Source of the DNA: Effrenium voratum
Lineage: Eukaryota > Sar > Dinophyceae > Suessiales > Symbiodiniaceae
Length of the DNA stretch: 64,000 nt
NCBI GenBank assembly: GCA_963377175.1
Contig: CAUJNA010003820.1
Span: forward strand, 222,001 to 286,000
Reading direction: 5' to 3'
A program made the translations under genes and the position numbers. The number at the start of each line of letters is the position of its first letter. Within the stretch, counting starts at the first letter, position 1. The notes under the pieces are model-generated. The model saw only the letters and a program-made list of their open reading frames with translations. It ran no database searches and was not told the origin of the DNA. This document shows positions 36,201-46,087 of this stretch, in pieces.

Positions 36201-38219
36201 CCTGAAATACGGGATTCCTGTAAAAGGAACCGTTTTGGGTGATGTCACAAAGCCGTGATGCATGAGGTTGCTCCAATCTGACCAAATAAAGTCCAGATAC
36301 TTGGGAAGTGGGACGCCGAGTATACAGGGAGTTCTCGGGCTAGGGAACGCTATCAGCCGTTGGCCTCTCTTTGGCTTCCCTCAACGGGGACCGCGGCCTG
36401 GTTGCTTGGCAATGACGTCAAGAGAAGCTGGTAAAACCGAACTTGACAAAATGGGGCAACTGGCTCGGCAGCAAGCTTCCTCTTCAGATTGACTATGGCG
36501 TGACTTCCGGGTTGCAAGACCCAGATCCGTCCCTCCCCCCATCCCCATCTGCTTGTGGTCGCAATTTCAGATGGCGTCGCGTGTCACTTCGGATGGACCA
36601 AATCCATGTTGCACCAATCATGGGAAAAGCAAAACCACAATCTTCATTTGGGGGGTTCCGGGGTTCCCGAAAAATTGCCCCCCCCCCCTCCCCCCCCACC
36701 CCATGAAAGCCTGATGAACCATCCCTGGCTCTTTTGTCCATGCCAAAACTGAGACTCGCAGGTCCGAGGAGCAGAAAGGGCATCGGCGGCTGCGCCTCGC
36801 ATGGGCGACCGGAAGCGGAAGGTTCAGAGCCCCAAGCCAAAAGGACGCAGGGGCAACCTGCATGAAACACGCAGAACCGAGGTCTCGGAAAACATGGGAC
36901 CCCCGAAAAAAAACACCGAGAACCCGAGAAATCCTCAGTTGGGGAGGAAACTCATGTTGGGTTCAAGGCGCATTTGTGGGGAGAGAAACTGAGACACTTC
37001 TGTAACAAAATGCTGTCAAGCAGCCTGCTCAAGCTTGGACCCCAGCCACAAAATATGCCAGGAAGGGTCTGGAGGTCGCAATGCCCGGGCCTACCAAGCA
37101 GTCCTCGCATGCGGATTTTCCCCAAGGAAAAATGAGATGGGCTGGAGGTGGAATACTAAAAGAGTCTACCAAAACAAAACGTGTGAAGAATGCGAATATC
37201 TGTACTTGCTTATGGTTGAGATTTGTCCCTTACTAACCTTCATGGGTATGGGAGACCCCCAAAATAGTGGTTTTTCTGTTGGCTTCCCCTTAAATCAACA
37301 CAAGACGGGTGCCCTCACAAGCCACATACCCTCGTCTACTCGAAGCGGTTTTCGGCGTGGCTGTGGCCCCCGACCATCTCTCAGCGAAGCCGCAGCTGTT
37401 CAACACACCAAAAACCCGCTTGGACGTGTCAGGTGCTGAGGGCAACAGTTATGCTGACCCCGGATGAGTAAGCCTCGCGGATTGATGGGGGGCTACCCAA
37501 AAATTAGGGACCCCCCTCTTAAATGGTTGATTCCTGGTAATAGCCAGGGGGTCAAAATTGCGCTTGCAAATATGCAGCTGAAAAAAAGGAACCCTCACAG
37601 AAATCCGAGGGCGGAAGCAAACAAAAAGGGCGCCAGTGGATCTGTGGTTGAACAAAAAGAAGGGCTCCTGCGAGATCGTATGCAGAATGGCCAAGAGACC
37701 TCCCTGTATGGGCGAAGCACATCAAGCTTCAACCCTGGCTGTCCAATTTTGCTCGTTTAAAATTAACCACAACTCAAAAAAAAACTCCTAGCCACCCATC
37801 GCCATATTGTCAAACCAGGGTGATCCCTAAAAACCTGCCGGTTTCAAGTGTTCCTGCAAACCCTCAACCTCCATACAAAGAGGTTGAAGCCTCTGAAACG
37901 GACCAAACTTCACAGACGTAGACCCACCCTCCGCCCACCCCGCCCAACCCAGCACCCCGCTCACCCCGCCCACCCCGCCCACCCCGCCCACCCCGCCCAC
38001 CCCGCCCACCCCGCCCACCCCGCCCACCCCGCCCACCCCGCCCACCCCGCCCACCCCGCCCACCCCGCCCACCCCGCCCACCCCACCCGCCGCCCACCCC
38101 CCTCCCCTCCCATTTGGAGTGGCCTTCACCGTGGCCAGCACCAGCGTCACACTCCAAGAGCCCCAGCAGGCCAGCGCGCACAGCGCCATCACCAGGCCCA
38201 GCGAGTAGCTCGTGGGCAC
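18236..38219 (-). CDS. Gene T: ten-helix drug/metabolite-transporter-superfamily carrier (12 exons seen)
   Basis: Exons in order: 38124-38219, 35650-35779, 34819-34860, 33997-34076, 33708-33741, 33028-33089, 25049-25150, 22997-23073, 20987-21048, 20537-20581, 19289-19374, 18236-18427 (stop). Every junction keeps phase; together they give about 335 residues, with the first exon(s) missing. Ten hydrophobic segments appear in DMT order, e.g. [20 protein letters not shown] (TM1), [20 protein letters not shown] (TM2), [87 protein letters not shown] with FKERRK, and a final [20 protein letters not shown]. The TM1 GSW, the xYxDF start of TM2 and the LWG-FFF-KE near TM9 recall plant ureide permeases and GRP-type sugar transporters; the substrate is unknown. 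Eight of eleven donors are GC. Intron 6 is 7.9 kb and contains gene X. Confidence 0.75.
19680..19790 (+). repeat. Dispersed repeat R1 copy
   Basis: Carries GGGGTGCTCAAAACTTGTGG followed by TTTCAAGGGAAAGGGAAACC, matching the R1 layout seen elsewhere. It lies in the T intron between exons 20537-20581 and 19289-19374, close to exon 19289-19374. Confidence 0.5.
22103..22223 (-). CDS. Orphan exon inside an intron of gene T
   Basis: Minus-strand block bounded by CGAG acceptor and a perfect GTGAGT donor. It reads [20 protein letters not shown] then [15 protein letters not shown], with strong G/C third positions. It lies between transporter exons 22997-23073 and 20987-21048. Inserting it there would create an immediate stop, so it is not a normal T exon. 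It could be a poison exon, an exon of another interleaved gene, or a relic. Confidence 0.45.
23330..23590. repeat. CCAACCAGCCAAC-type simple repeat
   Basis: About 260 bp of CCAACCAACCAGCC and related 4-bp words grading to AACAGCCAATCAG at the right. It lies in the intron between T exons 25049-25150 and 22997-23073. Confidence 0.9.
24085..24180 (-). CDS. Orphan exon-like block in an intron of gene T
   Basis: The minus frame reads [20 protein letters not shown] followed by VFCFSE, with G/C-rich third positions, then a stop just after. The boundaries are not defined. The phrase faintly recalls the start of DUF72-type proteins, but this is too short to assign. It does not fit the phase of gene T. 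Confidence 0.3.
26880..30312 (-). CDS. Gene X: complete five-exon gene, coiled-coil plus hydrophobic pair, unknown function
   Basis: Exons: 30190-30312 (ATG at 30312, in-frame TAA 15 bases upstream), 29859-30005, 28815-29543, 27171-27320, 26880-27110 (TGA). All five have lengths divisible by three and join in phase 0, giving 459 residues. Residues 1-41 begin [20 protein letters not shown]. Exon 2 and the first half of exon 3 are rich in charged heptad-like helix ([40 protein letters not shown]). Exon 3 then has two glycine/alanine-rich hydrophobic stretches ([40 protein letters not shown]), likely membrane-associated. Exon 4 is basic and helical ([17 protein letters not shown]). The C-terminus carries a duplicated ALPASDAQ. 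No family recognised. The whole gene sits in intron 6 of transporter gene T, same strand. Donors are GC, GT, GC, GC. Confidence 0.65.
28062..28165. repeat. 11-bp tandem repeat (ACCAAAGGGAC)n
   Basis: About nine near-perfect copies of an 11 bp unit. It grades on both sides into AGGGAACCAAAG words of the dispersed R1 family, suggesting local amplification of an R1 end. Confidence 0.9.
30970..31217 (-). CDS. Exon L of an unassigned gene
   Basis: A 248 bp block with a CTCGCAG acceptor and GTGGGT donor. It reads [20 protein letters not shown], then [20 protein letters not shown] and a low-complexity tail [17 protein letters not shown]. The composition is strongly protein-like; no family recognised. 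It lies in intron 6 of gene T, upstream of gene X. Gene X has its own start and an upstream in-frame stop, so L is probably not its coding 5-prime exon. A further minus-frame stretch at about 31,220-31,372 ([20 protein letters not shown]) is in another frame and may be a preceding exon. Confidence 0.5.
31545..31740. repeat. GGACCGGTCC-based minisatellite
   Basis: About a dozen copies of GGGACCGGTCCT and one-base variants (ACTGG, CCAGG). The core GGACCGGTCC is its own reverse complement, so the array is a chain of perfect 10 bp palindromes. Confidence 0.9.
31890..32275. repeat. Two-copy direct repeat, period about 215 bp
   Basis: The segment from about 31895 (GTGACTTCGGCACAAGCCGG, CTGACTTTTCCGTTAATCCT, TAGAGGATCCCTGG) recurs from about 32110 with the same order of words. 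The copies are imperfect. Single GACCGGTCC-type words lie between them, linking this unit to the adjacent palindromic array. Confidence 0.75.
32866..32930 (-). CDS. Short exon-like block
   Basis: The minus frame reads [18 protein letters not shown] and ends in CAG followed by a GT donor. It sits in intron 6 of gene T, just downstream of exon 33028-33089. The acceptor is unclear. Weak candidate. Confidence 0.25.
34535..34590 (+). repeat. Dispersed repeat R3, copy 1
   Basis: TATGGTTGGGATTGTCCCTTACTAACCTTCA recurs with small changes at 37208-37242. Both copies are in T introns. Confidence 0.6.
37208..37245 (+). repeat. Dispersed repeat R3, copy 2
   Basis: TTATGGTTGAGATTTGTCCC then TTACTAACCTTCA matches the copy near 34540. 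An R1-like CCCCCAAAATAG and TTCCCCTTAAATCAACAC segment follows directly. Confidence 0.6.
37340..37440. other. Exon-like open block, strand unresolved
   Basis: Plus reads [20 protein letters not shown] with a TCAG/GTGCTG donor. Minus reads [20 protein letters not shown] behind a CCCTCAG acceptor. Both look coding and only one can be right. It lies in intron 1 of gene T. Confidence 0.3.
37925..38095. repeat. (CACCCCGCC)n 9-bp tandem repeat
   Basis: About 14 tandem copies of CACCCCGCC within a C-only/A pattern, strongly strand-asymmetric. It starts about 30 bp downstream of the GC donor of exon 38124-38219 and is therefore intronic in gene T. Confidence 0.95.
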
Positions 38220-40034
38220 CTCGGACGAAACCGAGAAACCGAGACATCGGAGGCGCCCCGAAGCGGTGGGTTGAGGAGGCAAAATCGCCAGGTGTGTCTG
38301 TGTCTGTCTGTTTGTTTAAATTAGGTGACCCGCAAAAATATGCTCGTTGCTCCTTGTGGTGTTCCTTCAAAGCCAAACAGAAAGGTTGTTTTAAAGGGAA
38401 AACAAAAGGACTAAAACACCACAATTGTCGGGGGTGCCCTTAGAAAAGAAACACGCCCATGTGCACCTTGGATTTGTCTTGGGCAAGCGAGCGCGAGAAA
38501 CGCAGGAAGGAAGAGACACCACGCTTTGCACCTTGGAATCCGGGTCCACGACCATCCCTACCAACCGCGAGAAGCAAGGCGTTTTGAACCAAGGCACATG
38601 GCACGAAACCCGCCAAATTTATTGCCCAAATAAGAAGTGCTGGCATCCAATTCATGCCCCACTGGTTGGAGGGCGAACGGGGAGCGGGGGATATAAGCTT
38701 GCCGGTGGAAACAGACATGAGGCCCTCCATGCCGACTATGCATATGATGGCCATGGGCATGTATCTGTCAGAATTCGTTGGTCATGCATCTTAGAACAAC
38801 GAGTTCACCTGCGGAGTCGTTTCAGCAGACCTCGAAGTTGAGCGATCTTCCTCATGCTCAGTCACCTTTTCTTTGAGAAAGAACGGCAACCGCGCAAAGT
38901 GTGAGTGCCACCTAAAGACCTAAACCTTACAGCAACGCATCAGTGCTGGGCATGAAGATCGGCAGAATTCGAGGACCCGTGACCAAATGGGAGTTCCTCA
39001 AAATGGATTTCGGACCCCCCTTGCGGTTGGTACTCAAAGGAAAACACCAGAAAGCCAACCATTTTACGGGACCGATTCCAATGTGATGCGGAACTGCTGC
39101 AGCAGTTTGCTGGGCCAAACTGGACTGGAACTCGAGCCCTTTCTTTCTGGATTCAAGCAAATGGGTATGCGTCAAAACAAGGAATTGGACCCCCAAAATG
39201 GTGTGCCTCCGGGTTTTCCTGAATACAAGCGTGTTAAAAGGGGCGCAGAGCCTCAAAATTCACACCGCCAACCGTTGTCACCAAGCCCTTTCTTGGACCA
39301 ACCGCCATAGATCCACGCTCACGAGCCGGAAGGAGGGAGAAACCAGATGGAGGTTCAACCTTTGTTTGTGGCCCCGCCGCTACGTAATCGCGCGTTTGGA
39401 CGCATTTCGTGTGTTGCATTTCGTGTGGCCTGCGTGGGACTTCCTAGACATGTATCACACAAGCGACACATTTTGCATGGTATTTCACACGCTCGCGGGT
39501 TCGCGGGGGGGGGGGGAGGAGGCGTCGTGGGGTGGGGTGGGGTCATAAGCGCCGCGCCACGCGATCACGTGTATCGCGGGGGGGGGGGGGGGTGGGGTCT
39601 TGGGGTGGGGTGGAGTCATAAGCGCCGCGCCACGCAATGTGAAGGAAAAGACTTTGCGGATTCTAGATGCGGATTTCTGTGTCCCTGTACCCTATCATAG
39701 AAAGTTCTTGTCTTGCAGCCGCATAATCATCGCATTGTTCGGTTACAAGTGTTGGAAGGTTTTGTTGGACCCACCATGGCTTGTTTCAACAGAAAGCGGA
39801 CCGGGGCTGATCAAAGAATCGACATGATTGGTAGCAAGTGTCTTTTGCCAACTATTCAGCTACGCATGGGGACATGTTCTTGGTACAGCTTTGGCTTCTC
39901 TTCTTTCGGCTGGTGATCCCTTTTGCTCGCAATCTTAAATCGCTTCGAAAGCACAAAAAAACCTAGGCGAAAAGGACCTTTCCCCCATTTTTCCAGAAAA
40001 AAACGAGAGAACCACCAGACCTCCTTCAAGTTAG
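38220..40034. other. Upstream of the first resolved T exon; no firm gene
   Basis: The first coding exon(s) of gene T should lie here or beyond but were not identified. Some minus frames are open, e.g. 38440-38760, without a convincing splice context. Positions 39500-39645 carry a duplicated G-rich unit. An R1-like copy lies at 38340-38450. Confidence 0.4.
39500..39645. repeat. Duplicated G-run unit
   Basis: Two copies of a 12-13 G run followed by GTGGGGT-type words and GTCATAAGCGCCGCGCCACG (the second copy has AGTCATAAGC). The G runs are capable of forming quadruplex structures. Confidence 0.8.
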
Positions 40035-40129
40035 TTCTTCTGTTTCGTGTGGCCTGCGCGGCACTCGGCGACTACCTGCAGAAAGCAAGGCGGGTGGCCG
40101 CGCGGTTACGCGGCGGCGGCGCGTCCTTT
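40035..40129 (+). CDS. Plus-strand exon candidate
   Basis: Bounded by a TTAG acceptor and a GT donor (TTT/GTTTGT). Phase-consistent frame reads LLFRVACAALGDYLQKARRV then AARLRGGGASF. Third positions are G/C-rich and the reverse strand contains stops in one frame. It conflicts in direction with the neighbouring minus-strand candidates at 40.3-41.2 kb. Confidence 0.4.
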
Positions 40130-40189
40130 GTTTGTGAGCAACCCACCAAAAGGAATGAACAGGTGTCAAGTCGGGGGGAGGGGCCTTTC

Positions 40190-40262
40190 TTGGTGGGTCT
40201 TTGAAGGGAAACTAAATGGGCACCAACCAATTTGGGGGATCCCCGTATTTTTGGAAAGACTC
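40190..40262 (+). repeat. Dispersed repeat R1 copy
   Basis: TTTGAAGGGAAACTAAATGG, then CACCAACCAATTTGGGGGAT and CCCCGTATTTTTGG, a well-preserved R1 layout. Confidence 0.6.
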
Positions 40263-40864
40263 AAACCAACGTTGCACAGGTTGACGGGAATGTGCCTCCG
40301 TCGGACTTTCACTCACCCCCCTCAACAGCAACCGCAGGAACCATTCCAGAGCCCACAGCTACTCGCACCTTCAGAACCTATCTGAGCAAAGAACCCAAAG
40401 CCTTCAACTGTTGAAGAGGATGACACCCTTTGTTCCGCGTGCAAAGCAGCCAAGAGTCCCATGGAATCCAACTCGTGACCCGAGGCACCTTTGACACTGA
40501 GCCGCGCTTTCTTTGAACTTTTTAGGCCAAGTGGCAAACATCTTTGGAATCCGTCGGCGATCGTGAGCGCTAGGGGTGCCAAAGCTGGCCCTCTCACAGC
40601 AACAGATCGCGAGAGGGTCAAAACAGTTCGGCTGGTGATTTGGGGGGGCCCTTTTGTGGACATCATTTACATGGTGGTAATTTATCCAACCACTGAAGCC
40701 ATCAACTGCCTTAAGGCTGCTGTACCGATTCTCCAAAATAGAGCTACAGCAGCTTGGCACAGGCATGGGATTCATGGTCATGAGGGTTCGCCGTGTTACA
40801 CCCTCCACAGCCATTGGCTTGTGCTATTCGGACTCGGACTCCTGGGTGCGTGCTTTCTCTCCGG

Positions 40865-41190
40865 TCAAAAGTTGCTGGCTGCGGGCGGATGCGGATGCTT
40901 CCATGGGCGGATGCCATCGCGAATGCACATCTCCTCAAAGTGTTGAACTCCTTCGAAACCTATCCGAAAGGAGGCCCTAGCCTGAAGCATAGAATCCCCA
41001 AGTACGGGACCTTTGATCAGTAGAAGGCACCCACTCGGTGCACCGACACCCGCTCGGTTTGCCACGGAAGCTGACACAACCTGGGAAGACCGTTGCACAA
41101 TACATCTAGCAACAGCTGGGATTTCCTGCAGCGCAATCTTGCAAAGCTCCTCACATGCAGTGCCCAAAGCCCGCTGACTTTTGGTTCTAA
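40865..41190 (-). CDS. Unidentified coding-like frame
   Basis: The minus frame runs more than 100 codons without stop: ALGTACEELCKIALQEIPAV, then ARCIVQRSSQVVSASVANRA, and FEGVQHFEEMCIRDGI. The composition is protein-like. The exon ends are not fixed and an intron may interrupt it. Downstream, 40,340-40,640 is open in more than one minus frame and may hold a further exon. No family recognised. Confidence 0.4.
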
Positions 41191-41679
41191 AATGGCTTGA
41201 AAGGTTTACATAGCCTTTGCTACAACCAGGTAGGAACCGCTCAAATGAAGCCTACAGGGAGCTTGACATTTGATCAGCACCAGGAATCGTTGCCTATTCT
41301 GAGATCAAGCCACACAGATAGTGTTCCAAAGCAGTTGTGATGCACAAACCTGTCAGCTACATCCACTGCGCGATCTTCCGATCTTCCCTAGGTTGCAGTG
41401 GGACCAAGCACTTATACAGGGGTAAACTCGGGGGCCGCTTCAGAATGCATTTCCAGGAGACTTCAAGACGAAGAGACACCTACCAGTTTTGGACCCTTTT
41501 CAGCGCGTAGACCTCCACTGTTATGCCGCCCGATCAAGACAAGTCCTCGTCCAGTGTTCATTCTGGTCCTGAACCTCAACTCTTTTTTGCATGGCCAGGA
41601 ACCTCAACTTTCTGTCACTTTCCTTCCGGTCCAAAGTTGAAAGGTCCGGGAAGAAAAACAAAAAGACGAAAAAAGGAAA

Positions 41680-41880
41680 AACAAACAAAAGAAGAAGAAG
41701 AAGAAGAAGAAGAAAAAAAAGAAAAAGAAACAAAAACAAGTCGTCGCCCAACACACTCGCCGGTTGAAGGGGCCCCCGGCCGGGGCGGCGCCCCCCGCCG
41801 CGGCGGCGGCAGCGCCACCTTGGCGGAGCGCGTGGTGCCTGCGCCGCGAGGTCCATCTGGCGGTGGTTTTGAGGGTACCT
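41680..41880. other. (GAA)n microsatellite followed by a GC-rich island
   Basis: 41693-41745 is GAA/AAG-rich. 41755-41875 is about 75% GC and open on both strands (plus: RGGAPRRGGGSATLAERVV; minus: MDLAAQ after a CCGCCAG acceptor). This may be an exon, but strand and frame cannot be decided. Confidence 0.5.
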
Positions 41881-42494
41881 GGTTGGGGGGGTGGGGGCGT
41901 GGGCTGGTTTCAAGAGTTTAAAAGAGAAGCGTGGGGTACCCCCTTATTTTGACAACACATACCCGTTTCTGTTGGAAACCTTGGGCTGGACCAGCTGCGT
42001 GTCCGGGTTCATTTGGGGAGCAACAAATGTCCACTGGGCAAGCTCTAATTCTCGAACTGGAATATTAGGTCTTCCAGTAGATTAAGGGTAACCTCTTCTT
42101 TCTGTCGTGAATTTTAGTCGGGGAAACCCTCCCCCAAAAAAGGGTGAGAAAGGGATTACCGGGGGATTAGGGATACTAAGAAACGGGAAAATACGTCAGA
42201 AAAACCAAAGGAATGACAAATGAAAAGCTTTCCTTGACCCAAAGTGACAAGAACAGGACAAAGGGCTCTAACGGAATGAAACCCAAAAAACCAAGTCCAT
42301 CCAAGCAGAAAATATGCTATGTTTAGATCGGAATTTGGCTACTGGACCTTGAATAGTCGTCAGGGGCATCTCACAACCATAGGGCCTTTATATCACGTGT
42401 CATCGTGTCTTGTGTTATACCCGTTTCGAATACCACAGACTGTTGATACCAACAAAACATACGTGTCACCCACAAGGTCATGATCGTGTTGGCA

Positions 42495-42740
42495 GGTTTA
42501 GGGTTCTTAGGGTTTAGGTTTAGGGTTTCTAGGGTTTAGGTTTAAGGTTTTGGAGTCAGGTTTAGGGTTGTTAGGGTTTAGGTTTAGGATTATTAGGGCT
42601 TAGGTTTAGGGTTGTTAGGGTTTAGGTCGAGGGCTTTTAGGGTTTAGGTTTAGGGTGTTCAGGGTGTTTTAGGGTTATTTTAGGGTTTAGGTTTAAGGTT
42701 GTTAGGGTTTTTAGTAGGGTTTCTAGGGTTTAGGTTTGCT
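42495..42740 (+). repeat. Interstitial degenerate telomere-type repeat (TTTAGGG)n
   Basis: About 245 bp of GGGTTTAGG, GTTTAGGGTT and TTAGGGTTTAGG words with scattered mutations. TTTAGGG is the telomere repeat of plants and dinoflagellates. It is internal, flanked by ordinary sequence on both sides. Confidence 0.85.
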
Positions 42741-42820
42741 TGGAGCTGGCTGTCCGGGGCATCCGAGGCTGGCTTCTCAGGTTTAGATTTGGGGTTGTGT
42801 TGATGATAGCAGTATATAAC

Positions 42821-42960
42821 CAGGTAAAGTCGCCGCGCTCCATGAAGGGGGTATGGAGCATGAAGCTGGGGTGGGGCTTGGGGGGCTCTGAAGTCCTTCT
42901 TTGCTGCGCCTGCCACGCTTTTTGTAGGTCTCGGGGACCCGCTTCCGGGCGGTCGCGGGC
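42821..42960 (-). CDS. Exon candidate, unknown protein
   Basis: The minus frame reads RDRPEAGPRDLQKAWQAQQR and SFMLHTPFMERGDFTW, ending at a GT donor (ACCTG/GTTATA). Third positions are G/C-rich. A second minus frame (RKRVPETYKKRGRRSKEG) is also open, so the frame is not certain. The acceptor is approximate. Confidence 0.4.
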
Positions 42961-43367
42961 AACATATACGTTTTCCGTATAAATACTCCTAATGTTTTGT
43001 GGCATGCTTGTATTTTCAACATATAAGATGAATGACTGGTATGCACGCTGCCATAGCACAACACGTGTCTCTATAGCAAACGCTACCTTTCACTGAAACA
43101 GAAGTCCGAGGAGAATGCCCCTTCTTTCAAGCAGATGGAACTGCCGCCTGAAATGTCCATGTTGGCCTAACCGAGAGCAACGCGTTCCATCTTTCGTACT
43201 GCAGGGGTTAAACGTACACTGCCTGACTCCGCAGTCATTTCCTTTCAATCTTCCGGGAAGAAACCACGCATGCAAAACGAGCTGGGAACCTCCGGTTCTT
43301 GTGCAGTGGCTTTTGGGTTGCCCAAAAAGCTGTAGCCAACCTTCTTCCGCCCCTTCCCCCCCCCCAG

Positions 43368-43447
43368 CCAACCTGCTGACGGCTGACCCCCGGCCCCGTC
43401 CTGTGCTGGGCAGCGAGGAGCGGGAGGCCGTCTCCGACGCCGCCTAG
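43368..43447 (+). CDS. Plus-strand terminal exon candidate
   Basis: A C-rich polypyrimidine tract ends in CCCCCAG, followed by a frame reading NLLTADPRPRPVLGSEEREA then VSDAA and TAG. Third positions are almost all G/C. The minus strand is also open here, so the strand is not proven. Confidence 0.35.
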
Positions 43448-43780
43448 CCCAAAGCTCCACTGCGACCGGATCGCCCCGGTAAGAAGCTACGGGACTAGAA
43501 ACACGGGCTTGAAGAAGCAGCTGCTTCGCGAAGAAAATAGCCAGCCTCCCTCCCAGTGACATGGAAGTCACCAAAAGGTCGCTTCAATAGATTGTCAGGC
43601 GATTAGCTATAGCAGACTGGTTTGGTTCGGCATGGCTGGCGGTTCCTCGTCCACCTGTGGATGTGTGTTTCGTGCCTTCAGACATGCAATGTACGAAGGG
43701 CTGAATATAGCCTTATTCACTACAACACAAGGCGAAGGCTCAACCCTTTGATGCTTAGCTTGGTCGAGCGTTGCTTGCGC

Positions 43781-43875
43781 CCCCTCTGAGATCCAGGAAC
43801 ATGAGCGGCAAGGCTTCGAAAACCAGCCTTCATCTCCTCAAGATCCTCCTCCGTAGGAATGTCAACGATCTTGAC
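43781..43875 (-). CDS. Exon candidate, unknown protein
   Basis: GCGACAG acceptor, then VKIVDIPTEEDLEEMKAGFR and SLAAHVPGSQR, to a GC donor. The acidic helix followed by basic residues (RGRKQR if a later donor is used) looks like a real protein segment. No family recognised. Confidence 0.5.
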
Positions 43876-44355
43876 CTGTCGCTGACTGACCAGTCAATCC
43901 GATTTGCCAAAACGGTCTTGTGGTTTCCATCCGTGAACTCAGCCACGATGCCGCGTAATGCTGAGGATGCTGGGGATGCGGACCCTGCATCACCAGCATC
44001 ATCCGCTTTGAAATCGAGGAGAAAAATGCTGAAAAACGCAAGGTGTCCCGTTTCCTGCGAATGGTGTCAGGCGCTTGGGTTCCCAACATAGGTTCCTTCA
44101 GCAGGTGTCCCACCTACTTGGAACCTACTCAGGTTCCCTTCTTGATTGCCCATTCAAACATCGACCAATGCTGGAAAACGTTTCTTTGCCAGGCTAGGCT
44201 CCTTACATGCCCCCATTTGGATGTCACCCCACCACAAAGAAATGCAAAAGTTGACCCCCCCCCAAAAAAAGAGAAACGGAAGGGAAGCCCCCCCCCAAAG
44301 AAAAACAAAAGGAACAAAGGGAGCACTACTAAAATTGGTTGATGTTGGAAGGGGA

Positions 44356-44452
44356 GCAACATTTAAGTTTTAGCAGTTCAGTGGGGGTTTCCCACTAAAC
44401 CACAACAAGCGAAAATGTAAAATGTGTGCCAACAACAACCATGTAACCGGGA
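44356..44452 (+). repeat. Dispersed repeat R2, copy 2
   Basis: Contains TTTCCCACTAAACCACAACA and GCCAACAACAACCATGTAAC, colinear with 11843-11938. Confidence 0.75.
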
Positions 44453-45829
44453 ATATCTTCTCCTCTGAAACCCCTCCCCCCCCTTGCAGTGGGCCGCCTC
44501 CACAAAGAGCTCCCCAGCGGCGCCTGAGGAACTCTCTGGACACCTTCGGGGACCAAACCCAAACCAAAAAACCAAACCAACCCAACCCAACCCAACCCAA
44601 CCTAACCCATGATTTGGAGGTGATGTCACCCGCAAGTTAGCAGTCGCTTTGCAAGTCGCTCACCTGGAATCCTGCAGTTCACCAACCTTCAAATATACCC
44701 AAAATGTGCCATGCTCTTTATGCGGAAAGCGTCTAGGGAAGATGTCAAAACCATGTCTTGCCCTGTACTCCCACGACATATTGCCAAAAGGTTAGCTACT
44801 AAAACGAGGGGCCCTTCAAGGGTGCAGGCGGCAACAATCGCCACCAAAACAGGTCACAAAAAGAGACACACCCAAGTGTGAAGACAAACCCAAGTGAGAA
44901 ACGGTCGAGCTCCCGTAATCCTTGCCGCAGCTGTCTGTAATCCCGATCGAGGGGTTCATGCTCGCAACCCCAAGTAGTGGGGACCTTTCGACCCTGCTGC
45001 AGAATGACATAAGTCTCCCCTAAATATAATCCTCAACAGAAACTAAAAAAGGATTCGCAACCACAAGTGATGCTTCCCCAGCACTGTCAACTTCAGATTT
45101 CACCGAAGGACCATACCAAGGAGAGGTTACTTGTTTCCGTAGGTGCACTTTCAGTGGGGAATCAATTTATCAATTTTGTCCTCCGGACATCTCCGCACTG
45201 CCCACAGTCCGCTTCGCGTGTGCCTTCCAGTCCACCAGTCGCCTGCCGGCAGGCAAAGTCCGAAGCGAAAAGGCACCACTTTGGGCCCAGTTTGGGTCGG
45301 CCATTGCAAGATTGGCCACAGGTTTTTGGCCAGACCAAAAAGAACATGACATGTGATGACCAATGTGGCCTTCTCTTCATTGGGTTCCGAGTCCGAACCA
45401 TAGACGCCAATCCGTCGCACGTCCAGAAGCTGGGAGGAACTGGGGCTCGTCTTGTTTTCCCTTCAACCACCAGAAAACGGACTTCAAGGGCACCAGGGCA
45501 CCAGCAATCGCCCACGCACAGTTTGTGCTTCACGCTGGTAAATCATTCCCCCAGGTCACAGGTCCATTGTCACTTTTGAGGGGAAAAATCCCGCCAAATG
45601 AATCCCAACTGAATTTCTCGGGGAACCCCCGACACCCACCCGAACCGGGGATGCCGACCAGAGAGAAGGGCTGCGACCTGGCGAGTCTGGGTTCGCAAAA
45701 TGGGTGGTCATGTTCATTTCCGTGTAACAAACCCAAGAAGACCTAAGTCGCAGCACACCCACTAGTCAGGGGACTCTCTCCTGTTTGGCGTCATTGCGGT
45801 TGTTGTGGTTGTTGTTTGCGGTGGTGGTG

Positions 45830-45866
<37 letters not shown>

Positions 45867-45995
45867 TCGTTGTCGCTGTCGTCGTCGTTGTCGTTCTTGT
45901 TTGTGGTTGTTGTGGTTGTTGTGGTTGTTGTGGTTGTTCTGGTTGTTCTGGTTGTTCTGGTTGTTCTGGTTGTTCTGGTTGTTGTGGTTGTTGTT

Positions 45996-46087
<92 letters not shown>

